Source: Calliopsis andreniformis (taxonomy: Eukaryota; Arthropoda; Insecta; Hymenoptera; Andrenidae). From it: a stretch of DNA of 64,000 nt. Both the position numbers and the translations under genes were made by a program. The stretch lies in the NCBI RefSeq assembly GCF_051401765.1, contig NW_027480565.1, forward strand, positions 682,001 to 746,000. The letters are read 5' to 3'. A model generated the notes under the pieces. That model was not told the DNA's origin and searched no databases. It was given only the letters and a program-made list of their open reading frames with translations. Below, piece after piece: positions 25,392-39,174 of this stretch; positions within the stretch are counted from its first letter, which is position 1, and every line of letters begins with the position of its first letter.

Positions 25392-26887
25392 TAACTTTCT
25401 CGGTTCGAACCGACGACTTTCGGTTCCGGAGCGACACGAACGCTCCATGATTCTCGATTATCTCGACACAGGTAAGAGACAGAGGACAACAAGTGTATGG
25501 TTTTAGAGAGCCACGAGCACCAGGAATAAGGATCTACCGTTGCCCCTTCGTTCCGTCGACATTCGGTTCCGGAGCGACACGAACGGGGACTTAGAATTTT
25601 TTCGCTCGGGCTCCGGAGCGACACGAACGGGGACTTAGAATATTTTCGCTCGGACTCCGGAGCGACACGATCGCTCCGATATTCTACGTTCTCTCGGCCC
25701 ACGGGCATCAGAGAACAAAACAGCCTAATAGTTTTAGAGTGCCTCAACGATCAGGAATATGGATCTGACGTTCTCGTTTCGAAGCGACGACTTTCTGTTC
25801 CGGAGCGACACGAACGCTCCGTGATTCACGATTATCTCGACACAGGTAAGAGACACAGGACAACAAGTGTATGGTTTTAGAGATCCACGAGCACCAGGAA
25901 TAAGGATCTACCGTTGTCACTTCGTTCCGGCGACATTCGGTTTCGGAGCGACACAAACGGTGACTTAGAATCTTTTCGCTCGGGCTCCGGAGCGACACGA
26001 ACGGGGACTTAGCATATTTTCGCTCGGACTCCGGAGCGACACGATCGCTCCGATATGCTACGTTCTCTCGGTCCTCGGGCATCAGAGAGCAAAACAGCCC
26101 AATAGTTTTAGAGTGCCTCAACGATCAGGAATATGGATCTAACGTCCTCGTTTCCAACCGACGACTTTCGGTTCCGGAGCGACACGAACGCTCCATGATT
26201 CTCGATTATCTCGACACAGGTAAGAGACACAGGACAGCAAGTGTATGGCTTTAGAGAGCCACGAGCACCAGGAATAAGGATCTACCGCTGCCCCTTCGTT
26301 CCGTCGACATTCGGTTCCGGAGCGACACGAACGGGGACTTAGAATTTTTTCGCTCGGGCTCCGGAGCGACACGAACGGGGACTTAGAATATTTTCGCTCG
26401 GACTCCGGAGCGACACGATCGCTCCGATATGCTACGTTCTCTCGGTCCTCGGGCATCAGAGAGCAAAACAGCCTAATAGTTTTAGAGTGCCTCAACGATC
26501 GGGAATATGGATCTAACGTCCTCGTTTCCAAACGACGAAATTCGGTTCCGGAGCGACACGAACGCTCCATGATTCTCGATTATCTCGACACAGGTAAGAG
26601 ACACAGGACAACAAGTGTATGGCTTTGGAGAGCCACGAGCACCAGGAATAAGGATCTACCGCTGCCCCTTCGTTCCGGCGACATTCGGTTCCGGAGCGAC
26701 ACGAACGGTGACTTAGAATTTTTTCGCTCGGGCTCCGGAGCGACACGAACGGGGACTTAGAATATTTTCGCTCGGACTCCGGAGGGACACGATCGCTCCG
26801 ATATTCTACGTTCTCTCGGTCCACGGGCATCAGAGAGCAAAACAGCCTAATAGTTTTAGAGTGCCTCACCGATCAGGAATATGGATC

Positions 26888-27217
26888 TAACTTTCTCGTT
26901 TCGAACCGACGACTTTCGGTTCCGGAGCGACACGAACGCTCCATGATTCTCGATTATCTCGACACAGGTAAGAGACAGAGGACAACAAGTGTATGGTTTT
27001 AGAGAGCCACGAGCACCAGGAATAAGGATCTACCGTTGCCCCTTCGTTCCGTCGACATTCGGTTCCGGAGCGACACGAACGGGGACCTAGAATTTTTTCG
27101 CTCGGGCTCCGGAGCGACACGATCGCTCCGGTATGCTACGTTCTGTCGGTCCACGGGCATCAGAGAGCAAAACAGCCTAATAGTTTTAGAGTGCCTCAAC
27201 GATCAGGAATATGGATC
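26888..27217 (+). repeat. 330-bp monomer keeping the first-type module
   Basis: Only one 44-bp module is left, and it ends AATTTTTTCGCTCGGGCTCC before the half-B tail. Most other 330-bp units keep a module with the last-type end, AATATTTTCGCTCGGACTCC, so this one arose by a different exchange. Confidence 0.8.
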
Positions 27218-27822
27218 TAACGTCCTCGTTTCCAAACGACGAAATTCGGTTCCGGAGCGACACGAACGCTCCATGATTCTCGATTATCTCGACACAGGTA
27301 AGAGACACAGGACAACAAGTGTATGGCTTTGGAGAGCCACGAGCACCAGGAATAAGGATCTACCGCTGCCCCTTCGTTCCGTCGACATTCGGTTCCGGAG
27401 CGACACGAACGGGGACTTAGAATTTTTTCGCTCGGGCTCCGGAGCGACACGAACGGGGACTTAGAATATTTTCGCTCGGACTCCGGAGCGACACGAACGC
27501 TCCATGATTCTCGATTATCTCGACACAGGTAAGAGACAGAGGACAACAAGTGTATGGTTTTAGATAGCCACGAGCACCAGGAATAAGGATCTACCGTTGT
27601 CCCTTCGTTCCGGCGACATTCGGTTCCGGAGCGACACGAACGGTGACTTAGAATTTTTTCTCTCCGGCTCCGGAGCGACACGAACGGGGACTTAGAATAT
27701 TTTCGCTCGGACTCCGGAGCGACACGATCGCTCCGATATTCTACGTTCTCTCGGTCCACGGGCATCAGAGAGCAAAACAGCCTAATAGTTTTAGAGTGCC
27801 TCAACGATCAGGAATATGGATC
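27218..27822 (+). repeat. 605-bp hybrid monomer (A-B-A-B with an internal jump)
   Basis: The unit proceeds normally through half A and both modules of half B. At GGAGCGACACGA near 27,486 it then continues with CGCTCCATGATT, the half-A tail, instead of the half-B tail. A second half-B head, modules and tail follow. The length equals 374 + 231 bp exactly. The simplest reading is an out-of-register crossover between the A-tail and B-tail copies of the shared core. It also produces the longest open frame in the window (27,217-27,804, minus strand), which I treat as incidental. Confidence 0.88.
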
Positions 27823-30800
27823 TAACTTTCTCGTTTCGAACCGACGACTTTCGGTTCCGGAGCGACACGAACGCTCCATGATTCTCGATTATCTCGACAC
27901 AGGTAAGAGACACAGGACAACAAGTGTATGGTTTTAGAGATCCACGAGCACCAGGAATAAGGGTCTACCGTTGTCCTTTCGGTCCGTCGACATTCGGTTC
28001 CGGAGCGACACGAACGGGGACTTAGAATTTTTTCGCTCAGGCTCCGGAGCGACACGAACGCGGACTTAGAATTTTTTCGCTCGGGCTCCGGAGGGTCACG
28101 AACGGGGACTTAGAATATTCTCGCTCGGACTCCGGAGCGACACGATCGCTCCGCTATGCTACGTTCTCTCGGTCCACGGGCATCAGAGAGCAAAACAGCC
28201 TAATAGTTTTAGAGTGCCTCAACGATCAGGAATATGGATCTAACGTCCTCGTTTCCAACCGACGACTTTCGGTTCCGGAGCGACACGAACGCTCCATGAT
28301 TCTCGATTATCTCGACACAGGTAAGAGACACAGGACAACAAGTGTATGGCTTTAGAGAGCCACGAGCACCAGGAATAAGGATCTACCGCTGCCCCTTCGT
28401 TCCGTCGACATTCGGTTCCGGAGCGACACGAACGGTGACTTAGAATTTTTTCGCTCGGGCTCCGGAGCGTCACGAACGGGGACTTAGAATATTCTCGCTC
28501 GGACTCCGGAGCGACACGATCGCTCCGGTATGCTACGTTCTCTCGGTCCACGGGCATCAGAGAGCAAAACAGCCTAATAGTTTTAGAGTGCCTCAACGAT
28601 CAGGAATATGGATCTAACGTCCTTGTTTCCAACCGACGACTTTCGGTTCCGGAGCGACACGAACGCTCCATGATTCTCGATTATCTCGACACAGGTAAGA
28701 GACACAGGACAACAAGTGTATGGCTTTAGAGAGCCACGAGCACCAGGAATAAGGATCTACCGCTGCCCCTTCGTTCCGTCGACATTCGGTTCCGGAGCGA
28801 CACGAACGGGGACTTGGAATATTTTCGCTCGGACTCCGGAGCGACACGATCGCTCCGATATTCTACGTTCTCTCGGTCCACGGGCATCATAGAGCAAAAC
28901 AGCCTAATAGGTTTAGAGTGCCTCAACGATAAGGAATATGGATCTAACGTTCTTGTTTCGAACCGACGACTTTCGGTTCCGGAGCGACACGAACGCTCCG
29001 TGATTCTCGATTATCTCGACACAGGTAAGAGACACAGGACAACAAGTGTATGGTTTTAGAGATCCACGAGCACCAGGAATAAGGGTCTACCGTTGTCCCT
29101 TCGTTCCGTCGACATTCGGTTCCGGAGCGACACGAACGGTGACTTAGAATCTTTTCGCTCGTACTCCGGAGCGACACGATCGCTCCGATATGCTACATTC
29201 TCTCGGTCCACGGGCATCAGAGAGCAAAACAGCCTAATAGTTTTAGAGTGCCTCAACGATCAGGAATATGGATCTAACGTCCTTGTTTCCAACCGACGAC
29301 TTTCGGTTCCGGAGCGACACGAACGCTCCATGATTCTCGATTATCTCGACACAGGTAAGAGACACAGGACAACAAGTGTATGGCTTTAGAGAGCCACGAG
29401 CACCAGGAATAAGGATCTACCGCTGCCCCTTCGTTCCGTCGACATTCGGTTCCGGAGCGACACGAACGGGGACTTAGAATTTTTTCGCTCGGGCTCCGGA
29501 GCGACACGAACGGGGACTTAGAATATTTTCGCTCGGACTCCGGAGCGACACGATCGCTCCGATATGCTACGTTTTCTCGGTCCTCGGGCATCAGAGAGCA
29601 AAACAGCCTAATAGTCTTAGAGTGCCTCAACGATCAGGAATATGGATCTAACGTTCTCGTTTCGAAGCGACGACTTTCGGTTCCGGAGCGACACGAACGC
29701 TCCATGATTCTCGATTATCTCGACACAGGTAAGAGACACAGGACAACAAGTGTATGGTTTTAGATAGCCACGAGCACCAGGAATAAGGATCTACCGTTGT
29801 CCCTTCGTTCCGGCGACATTCGGTTCCGGAGCGACACGAACGGTGACTTAGAAATTTTTCGCTCGGGCTCCGGAGCGACACGAACGGGGACTTAGAATAT
29901 TTTCGCTCGGACTCCGGAGCGACACGATCGCTCCGATATGCTACGTTCTGTCGGTCCACGGGCATCAGAGAGCAAAACAGCCTAATAGTTTTAGAGTGCC
30001 TCAACGATCAGGAATATGGATCTAACTTTCTCGTTTCGAACCGACGACTTTCGGTTCCGGAGCGACACGAACGCTCCATGATTCTCGATTATCTCGACAC
30101 AGGTAAGAGACAGAGGACAACAAGTGTATGGTTTTAGATAGCCACGAGCACCAGGAATAAGGATCTACCGTTGTCCCTTCGTTCCGGCGACATTCGGTTC
30201 CGGAGCGACACGAACGGGGACTTAGAATTTTTTCGCTCGGGCTCCGGAGGGACACGAACGGGGACTTAGAATATTTTCGCTGGGACTCCGGAGCGACACG
30301 ATCGCTCCGATATGCTACGTTCTCTCGGTGCTCGGGCATCAGAGAGCAAAACAGCCTAATAGTTTTAGAGTGCCTCAACGATCAGGAATATGGATCTAAC
30401 GTTCTTGTTTCGAACCGACGACTTTCTGTCCGGAGCGACACGAACGCTCCGTGATTCTCGATTATCTCGACACAGGTAAGAGACACAGGACAACAAGTGT
30501 ATGGTTTTAGAGATCCACGAGCACCAGGAATAAGGATCTACCGTTGTCACTTCGTTCCGGCGACATTCGGTTCCGGAGCGACACGAACGGTGACTTAGAA
30601 TCTTTTCGCTCGGGCTCCGGAGCGACACGAACGGGGACTTAGTATATTTTCGCTCGGACTACGGAGCGACACGATCGCTCCGATATTCTACGTTCTCTCG
30701 GTCCACGGGCATCATAGAGCAAAACAGCCTAATATGTTTAGAGTGCCTCAACGATAAGGAATATGGATCTAACGTTCTTGTTTCGAACCGACGACTTTCG

Positions 30801-33800
30801 GTTCCGGAGCGACACGAACGCTCCATGATTCTCGATTATCTCGACACAGGTAAGAGACAGAGGACAACAAGTGTATGGTTTTAGAGAGCCACGTGCACCA
30901 GGAATAAGGATCTACCGTTGCCCCTTCGTTCCGTCGACATTCGGTTCCGGAGCGACACGAACGGGGACTTAGAATTTTTTCGCTCGGGCTCCGGAGGGAC
31001 ACGAACGGGGACTTAGAATATTTTCGCTCGGACTCCGGAGCGACACGATCGCTCCGATATGCTACGTTCTCTCGGTGCTCGGGCATCAGAGAGCAAAACA
31101 GCCTAATAGTTTTAGAGTGCCTCAACGATCAGGAATATGGATCTAACGTTCTTGTTTCGAACCGACGACTTTCTGTTCCGGAGCGACACGAACGCTCCGT
31201 GATTCTCGATTATCTCGACACAGGTAAGAGACACAGGACAACAAGTGTATGGTTTTAGAGATCCACGAGCACCAGGAATAAGGATCTACCGTTGTCCCTT
31301 CGTTCCGGCGACATTCGGTTCCGGAGCGACACGAACGGTGACTTATAATTTTTTCGCTCGGGCTCCGGAGCGACACGAACGGGGACTTAGAATATTTTCG
31401 CTCGGACTCCGGAGCGACACGATCGCTCCGATATGCTACGTTCTGTCGGTCCACGGGCATCAGAGAGCAAAACAGCCTAATAGTTTTAGAGTGCCTCAAC
31501 GATCAGGAATATGGATCTGACTTTCTCGTTTCGAACCGACGACTTTCGGTTCCGGAGCGACACGAACGCTCCATGATTCTCGATTATCTCGACACAGGTA
31601 AGAGACAGAGGACAACAAGTGTATGGTTTTAGAGAGCCACGAGCACCAGGAATAAGGATCTACCGTTGCCCCTTCGTTCCGTCGACATTCGGTTCCGGAG
31701 CGACACGAACGGGGACTTAGAATTTTTTCGCTCGGGCTCCGGAGCGACACGAACGGGGACTTAGAATATTTTCGCTCGGACTCCGGAGCGACACGATCGC
31801 TCCGATATTCTACGTTCTCTCGGCCCACGGGCATCATAGAGCAAAACAGCCTAATAGGTTTAGAGTGCCTCAACGATAAGGAATATGGATCTAACGTTCT
31901 TGTTTCGAACCGACGACTTTCGGTTCCAGAGCGACACGAACGCTCCATGATTCTCGATTATCTCGACACAGGTAAGAGACAGAGGACAACAAGTGTATGG
32001 TTTTAGAGAGCCACGTGCACCAGGAAAAAGGATCTACCGTTGTCCCTTCGTTCCGTCGACATTCGGTTCCGGAGCGACACGAACGGGGACTTAGAATTTT
32101 TTCGCTCAGGCTCCGGAGCGACACGAACGCGGACTTAGAATTTTTTCGCTCGGGCTCCGGAGGGTCACGAACGGGGACTTAGAATATTCTCGCTCGGACT
32201 CCGGAGCGACACGATCGCTCCGATATGCTACGTTCTCTCGGTGCTCGGGCATCAGAGAGCAAAACAGCCTAATAGTTTTAGAGTGCCTCAACGATCAGGA
32301 ATATGGATCTAACGTTCTTGTTTCGAACCGACGACTTTCTGTTCCGGAGCGACACGAACGCTCCGTGATTCTCGATTATCTCGACACAGGTAAGAGACAC
32401 AGGACAACAAGTGTATGGTTTTAGAGAGCCACGAGCACCAGGAATAAGGATCTACCGTTGCCCCTTCGTTCCGTCGACATTCGGTTCCGGAGCGACACGA
32501 ACGGTGACTTAGAATTTTTTCGCTCGTTCTCAGGAGCGTCACGAACGGGGACTTAGAATATTTTCGCTCGGACTCCGGAGCGACACGATGGCTCCGATAT
32601 TCTACGTTCTCTCGGTCCACGGGCATCAGAGAACAAAACAGCCTAATAGTTTTAGAGTGCCTCAACGATCAGGAATATGGATCTGACGTTCTCGTTTCGA
32701 AGCGACGACTTTCGGTTCCGGAGCGACACGAACGCTCCATGATTCTCGATTATCTCGACACAGGTAAGAGACAGAGGACAACAAGTGTATGGTTTTAGAT
32801 AGCCACGAGCACCAGGAATAAGGATCTACCGTTGTACCTTCGTTCCGGCGACATTCGGTTCCGGAGCGACACAAACGGTGACTTAGAATCTTTTCGCTCG
32901 GGCTCCGGAGCGACACGAACGGGGACTTAGTATATTTTCGCTCGGACTCCGGAGCGACACGATCGCTACGATATGCAACGTTCTCTCGGTCCACGGGCAT
33001 CAGAGAGCAAGACAGCCTAATAGTTTTAGAGTGCCTCAACGATCAGGAATATGGATCTAACGTTCTTGTTTCGAACCGACGACTTTCGGTTCCGGAGCGA
33101 CACGAACACTCCATGATTCTCGATTATCTCGACACAGGTAAGAGACACAGGACAACAAGTGTATGGTGTTAGAGAGCCACGAGCACCAGGAAGAAGGATC
33201 TACCGTTGTCCCTTCGTTCCGGCGACATTCGGTTCTGGAGCGACACGAACGGTGACTTAGAATTTTTTCGCTCGGGCTCCGGAGCGACACGAACGGGGAC
33301 TTAGAATTTTTTCGCTCGGGCTCCGGAGGGACACGAACGGGGACTTAGAATATTTTCAGCTCGGACTCCGGAGCGACACGATCGCTCCGATATTCTACGT
33401 TCTCTCGGCCCACGGGCATCAGAGAACAAAACAGCCTAATAGTTTTAGAGTGCCTCAACGATCAGGAATATGGATCTGACGTTCTCGTTTCGAAGCGACG
33501 ACTTTCGGTTCCGGAGCGACACGAACGCTCCATGATTCTCGATTATCTCGACACAGGTAAGAGACAGAGGACAACAAGAGTATGGTTTTAGAGAGCCACG
33601 TGCACCAGGAATAAGGATCTACCGTTGCCCCTTCGTTCCGTCGACGTTCGGTTCCGGAGCGACACGAACGGGGACTTAGAATTTTTTCGCTCGGGCTCCG
33701 GAGCGACACGAACGGGGACTTAGAATATTTTCGCTCGGACTCCGGAGCGACACGATCGCTCCGATATGCTACGTTCTCTCGGTCCTCGGGCATCAGAGAG

Positions 33801-35390
33801 CAAAACAGCCTAATAGTTTTAGAGTGCCTCAACGATCAGGAATATGGATCTAACGTTCTTGTTTCGAACCGACGACTTTCTGTTCCGGATCGACGCGAAC
33901 GCTCCGTGATTCACGATTATCTCGACACAGGTAAGAGACACAGGACAACAAGTGTATGGTTTTAGAGATCCACGAGCACCAGGAATAAGGATCTACCGTT
34001 GTCACTTCGTTCCGGCGACATTCGGTTTCGGAGCGACACAAACGGTGACTTAGAATCTTTTCGCTCGGGCTCCGGAGCGACACGAACGGGGACTTAGCAT
34101 ATTTTCGCTCGGACTCCGGAGCGACACGATCGCTCCGATATGCAACGTTCTCTCGGTCCACGGGCATCAGAGAGCAAGACAGCCTAATAGTTTTAGAGTG
34201 CCTCAACGATCAGGAATATGGATCTAACGTCCTCGTTTCCAACCGGCGACTTTCGGTTCCGGAGCGACACGAACGCCCCATGATTCTCGATTATCTCGAC
34301 ACAGGTAAGAGACACAGGACAACAAGTGTATGGCTTTAGAGAGCCACGAGCACCAGGAATAAGGATCTACCGTTGTCCCTTCGTTCCGTCGACATTCGGT
34401 TCCGGAGCGACACGAACGTGGACTTAGAATTTTTTCGCTCGGGCTCCGGAGCGACACGAACGTGGACTTAGAATTTTTTCGCTCGGGCTCCGGAGCGACA
34501 CGAACGGGGACTTAGAATATTTTCACTCGGACTCCGGAGCGACACGATCGCTCCGATATGCTACGTTCTCTCGGTCCACGGGCATCAGAGAGCAAAACAG
34601 CCTAATAGTTTTAGAGTGCCTCAACGATCAGGAATATGGATCTAACGTTCTTGTTTCGAACCGACGAATTTCGGTTCCGGAGCTACCCGAACGCTCCATG
34701 ATTCTCGATTATCTCGACACAGGTAAGAGACAGAGGACTACAAGTGTATGGTTTTAGAGAGCCACGAGCACCAGCAATAAGGATCTACCGTTGTCCCTTC
34801 GTTCCGGCGACATTCGGTTCCGGAGCGACACGAACGGTGACTTAGAATTTTTTCGCTCGGGCTCCGGAGCGACACGAACGGGGACTTAGAATATTTTCGC
34901 TCGGACTCCGGAGCGACACGATCGCTCCGATATGCTACGTTCTGCCGGTCCACGGGCATCAGAGAGCAAAACAGCCTAATAGTTTTAGAGTGCCTCAACG
35001 ATCAGGAATATGGATCTAACGTCCTCGTTTCCAACCGGCGACTTTCGGTTCCGGAGCGACACGAACGCCCCATGATTCTCGATTATCTCGACACAGGTAA
35101 GAGACACAGGACAACAAGTGTATGGCTTTAGAGAGCCACGAGCACCAGGAATAAGGATCTACCGTTGTCCCTTCGTTCCGGCGACATTCGGTTCCGGAGC
35201 GACACGAACGGTGACTTAGAATTTTTTCGCTCGGGCTCCGGAGCGACACGAACGGGGACTTAGAATATTTTCGTTCGGACTCCGGAGCGACACGATCGCT
35301 CCGATATGCAACGTTCTCTCGGTCCACGGGCATCAGAGAGCAAAACAGCCTAATAGTTTTAGAGTGCCTCAACGATCAGGAATATGGATC

Positions 35391-35852
35391 TAACGTTCTT
35401 GTTTCGAACTGACGACTTTCGGTTCCGGAGCGACACGAACACTCCATGATTCTCGATTATCTCGACACAGGTAAGAGACACAGGACAACAAGTGTATGGT
35501 TTTAGAGAGCCACGAGCACCAGGAAGAAGGATCTACCGTTGTCCCTTCGTTCCGGCGACATTCGGTTCCGGAGCGACACGAACGGTGACTTAGAATTCTT
35601 TCGCTCGGGCTCCGGAGCGACACGAACGGGGACTTAGAATTTTTTCGCTCGGGCTCCGGAGCGACACGAACGGGGACTTAGAATATTTTCGCTCGGACTC
35701 CGGAGCGACACGAACGGGGACCTAGTATATTTTCGCTCGTACTCCGGAGCGACACGATCGCTCCGATATGCTACGTTCTCTCGGTCCACGGGCATCAGAG
35801 AGCAAAACAGCCTAATAGGTTTAGAGTGCCTCAACGATAAGGAATATGGATC
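35391..35852 (+). repeat. 462-bp monomer with two last-type modules in series
   Basis: After the usual first, middle and last modules (the last ending AATATTTTCGCTCGGACTCC), a further module with CCTAGTATATT and CTCGTACTCC follows before the half-B tail, around 35,700-35,745. In all other long monomers I checked, the extra modules precede a single last-type module. The order suggests a 44-bp out-of-register join between a copy like the one at 42,827 and a copy like those at 36,227 or 43,245. Confidence 0.75.
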
Positions 35853-36600
35853 TAACGTTCTTGTTTCTAACCAACGACTTTCGGTTCCGGAGCGACACGA
35901 ACGCTCCATGATTCTCGATTATCTCGACACAGGTAAGAGACAGAGGACAACAAGTGTATGGTTTTAGAGGGCCACGTGCACCAGGAATAAGGATCTACCG
36001 TTGTCACTTCGTTCCGGCGACATTCGGTGTCGGAGCGACACGAACGGTGACTTAGAATCTTTTCGCTCGGGCTCCGGAGCGACACGAACGGGGACCTAGT
36101 ATATTTTCGCTCGTACTCCGGAGCGACACGATCGCTCCGATATGCTACGTTCTCTCGGTCCACGGGCATCAGAGAGCAAAACAGCCTAATAGTTTTAGAG
36201 TGCCTCAACGATCAGGAATATGGATCTAACGTCCTCGTTTCCAACCGACGACTTTCGGTTCCGGAGCGACACGAACGCTCCATGATTCTCGATTATCTCG
36301 ACACAGGTAAGAGACACAGGACAACAAGTGTATGGTTTTACAGATCCACGAGCACCAGGAATAAGGGTCTACCGTTGTCCCTTCGTTCCGTCGACATTCG
36401 GTTCCTGAGCGACACGAACGGTGACTTAGAATCTTTTCGCTCGGGCTCCGGAGCGATACGAACGGGGACCTAGTATATTTTCGCTCGTACTCCGGAGCGA
36501 CACGATCGCTCCGATATGCTACGTTCTCTCGGTCCACGGGCATCAGAGAGCAAAACAGCCTAATAGGTTTAGAGTGCCTCAACGATAAGGAATATGGATC

Positions 36601-37304
36601 TAACGTTCTCGTTTCGAACCAACGACTTTCAGTTCCGGAGCGACACGAACGCTCCATGATTCTCGATTATCTCGACACAGGTAAGAGACACAGGACAACA
36701 AGTGTATGGTTTTAGAGAGCCACGAGCACCAGGAATAAGGATCTACCGTTGCCCCTTCGTTCCGTCGACATTCGGTTCCGGAGCGACACGAACGGGGACT
36801 TAGAATATTCTCGCTCGGACTTCGCAGCGACACGATCGCTCCGGTATGCTACGTTCTCTCGGTCCACGGGCATCAGAGAGCAAAACAGCCTAATAGTCTT
36901 AGAGTGCCTCAACGATCAGGAATATGGTTCTAACATTCTCGTTTCGAAGCGACGACTTTCGGTTCCGGAACGACACGAACGCTCCATGATTCTCGATTAT
37001 CTCGACACAGGTAAGAGACAGAGGACAACAAGTGTATGGCTTTAGATAGCCACGAGCACCAGGAATAAGGATCTACCGTTGTCCCTTCGTTCCGGCGACA
37101 TTCGGTTCCGGAGCGACACGAACGGTGACCTAGAATCTTTTCGCTCGGGCTCCGGAGCGACACGAACGGGGACTTAGTATATTTTCGCTCGGACTCCGGA
37201 GCGACACGATCGCTCCGATATGCTACGTTCTCTCGGTCCTCGGGCATCAGAGAGCAAAACAGCCTAATAGTTTTAGAGTGCCTCAACGATCAGGAATATG
37301 GATC
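36601..37304 (+). repeat. 704-bp dimer (330 + 374), copy 1 of 5
   Basis: The 330-bp member has TTTCAGTTCCGG and GACTTCGCAGCGACACG. The 374-bp member starts after ATATGGTTC with TAACATTCTCG and has GGAACGACACG. The same pair occurs at 38,053, 39,175, 39,879 and 40,957. Confidence 0.87.
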
Positions 37305-38052
37305 TGACGTTCTCGTTTCGAACCGACGACTTTCGGTTCCGGTGCGACACGAACGCTCCATGATTCTCGATTATCTCGACACAGGTAAGAGACAGAGGAC
37401 AACAAGTGTATGGTTTTAGAGAGCCACGAGCACCAGGAATAAGGATCTACCGCTGTCCCTTCGTTCCGGCGACATTCGGTTCCGGAGCGACACAAACGGT
37501 GACTTAGAATTTTTTCGCTCGGGCTCCGGAGGGACACGAACGGGGACTTAGAATATTTTCGCTCGGACTCCGGAGCGACACGATCGCTCCGATATGCTAC
37601 GTTCTCTCGGTCCTCGGGCATCAGAGAGCAAAACAGCCTAATAGTTATAGAGTGCCTCAACGATCAGGAATATGGATCGAACGTTCTCGTTTCGAACCAA
37701 CGACTTTCGGTTCCGGAGCGACACGAACGCTCCATGATTCTCGATTATCTCGACACAGGTAAGAGACACAGGACAACAAGTGTATGGTTTTACAGATCCA
37801 CGAGCACCAGGAATAAGGGTCTACCGTTGTCCCTTCGTTCCGTCGACATTCGGTTCCGGAGCGACACGAACGGTGACTTAGAATCTTTTCGCTCGGGCTC
37901 CGGAGCGACACGAACGGGGACCTAGTATATTTTCGCTCGTACTCCGGAGCGACACGATCGCTCCGATATGCTACGTTCTCTCGGTCCACGGGCATCAGAG
38001 AGCAAAACAGCCTAATTGTTTTAGAGTGCCTCAACGATCAGGAATATGGATC

Positions 38053-38756
38053 GAACGTTCTCGTTTCGAACCAACGACTTTCACTTCCGGAGCGACACGA
38101 ACGCTCCATGATTCTCGATTATCTCGACACAGGTAAGAGACACAGGACAACAAGTGTATGGTTTTAGAGAGCCACGAGCACCAGGAATAAGGATCTACCG
38201 TTGCCCCTTCGTTCCGTCGACATTCGGTTCCGGAGCGACACGAACGGGGACTTAGAATATTCTCGCTCGGACTCCGCAGCGACACGATCGCTCCGGTATG
38301 CTACGTTCTCTCGGTCCACGGGCATCAGAGAGCAAAACAGCCTAATAGTCTTAGAGTGCCTCAACGATCAGGAATATGGTTCTAACATTCTCGTTTCGAA
38401 GCGACGACTTTCGGTTCCGGAACGACACGAACGCTCCATGATTCTCGATTATCTCGACACAGGTAAGAGACAGAGGACAACAAATGTATGGCTTTAGATA
38501 GCCACGAGCACCAGGAATAAGGATCTACCGTTGTCCCTTCGTTCCGGCGACATTCGGTTCCGGAGCGACACGAACGGTGACCTAAAATCTTTTCGCTCGG
38601 GCTCCGGAGCGACACGAACGGGGACTTAGTATATTTTCGCTCGGACTCCGGAGCGACACGATCGCTCCGATATGCTACGTTCTCTCGGTCCTCGGGCATC
38701 AGAGAGCAAAACAGCCTAATAGTTTTAGAGTGCCTCAACGATCAGGAATATGGATC
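38053..38756 (+). repeat. 704-bp dimer, copy 2
   Basis: As copy 1, but the 330-bp member begins GAACG and has TTTCACTTCCGG and GACTCCGCAGCG. The 374-bp member has AACAAATGTATGG and GACCTAAAATC. These private variants are shared with copy 5 at 40,957. Confidence 0.87.
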
Positions 38757-39174
38757 TAACGTTCTTGTTTCGAACCGACGACTTTCTGTTCCGGAGCGAC
38801 GCGAACGCTCCGTGATTCACGATTATCTCGACACAGGTAAGAGACACAGGACAACAAGTGTATGGTTTTAGAGATCCACGAGCACCAGGAATAAGGATCT
38901 ACCGTTGTCCCTTCGTTCCGTCGACATTCGGTTCCGGAGCGACACGAACGTGGACTTAGAATTTTTTCGCTCGGGCTCCGGAGCGACACGAACGTGGACT
39001 TAGAATTTTTTCGCTCGGGCTCCGGAGCGACACGAACGGGGACTTAGAATATTTTCACTCGGACTCCGGAGCGACACGATCGCTCCGATATGCTACGTTC
39101 TCTCGGTCCACGGGCATCAGAGAGCAAAACAGCCTAATAGTTTTAGAGTGCCTCAACGATCAGGAATATGGATC

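Larger units (their letters stand above)
25392..34224 (+). repeat. Zone 3: mosaic satellite region
   Basis: Monomer starts: 25392, 25766, 26140, 26514, 26888, 27218, 27823, 28241, 28615, 28945, 29275, 29649, 30023, 30397, 30770, 31144, 31518, 31892, 32310, 32684, 33058, 33477, 33851. No long HOR is visible. Several stretches echo other zones: 30,397 resembles 375 and 8,712; 31,892 resembles 1,123; 32,684 to about 33,360 matches 7,545 to about 8,220 at an offset of 25,139; 33,851 resembles 5,499 and 19,426. The monomer at 30,397 is 373 bp through a 1-bp loss in TTTCTGTCCGG. Confidence 0.85.

Noticed and set aside
27217..27804. 195-codon minus-strand frame, the longest in the window
   Set aside because: It exists only because the 605-bp hybrid monomer joins two frames of the same repeat. 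The product would be a duplication of the usual satellite-encoded peptide.
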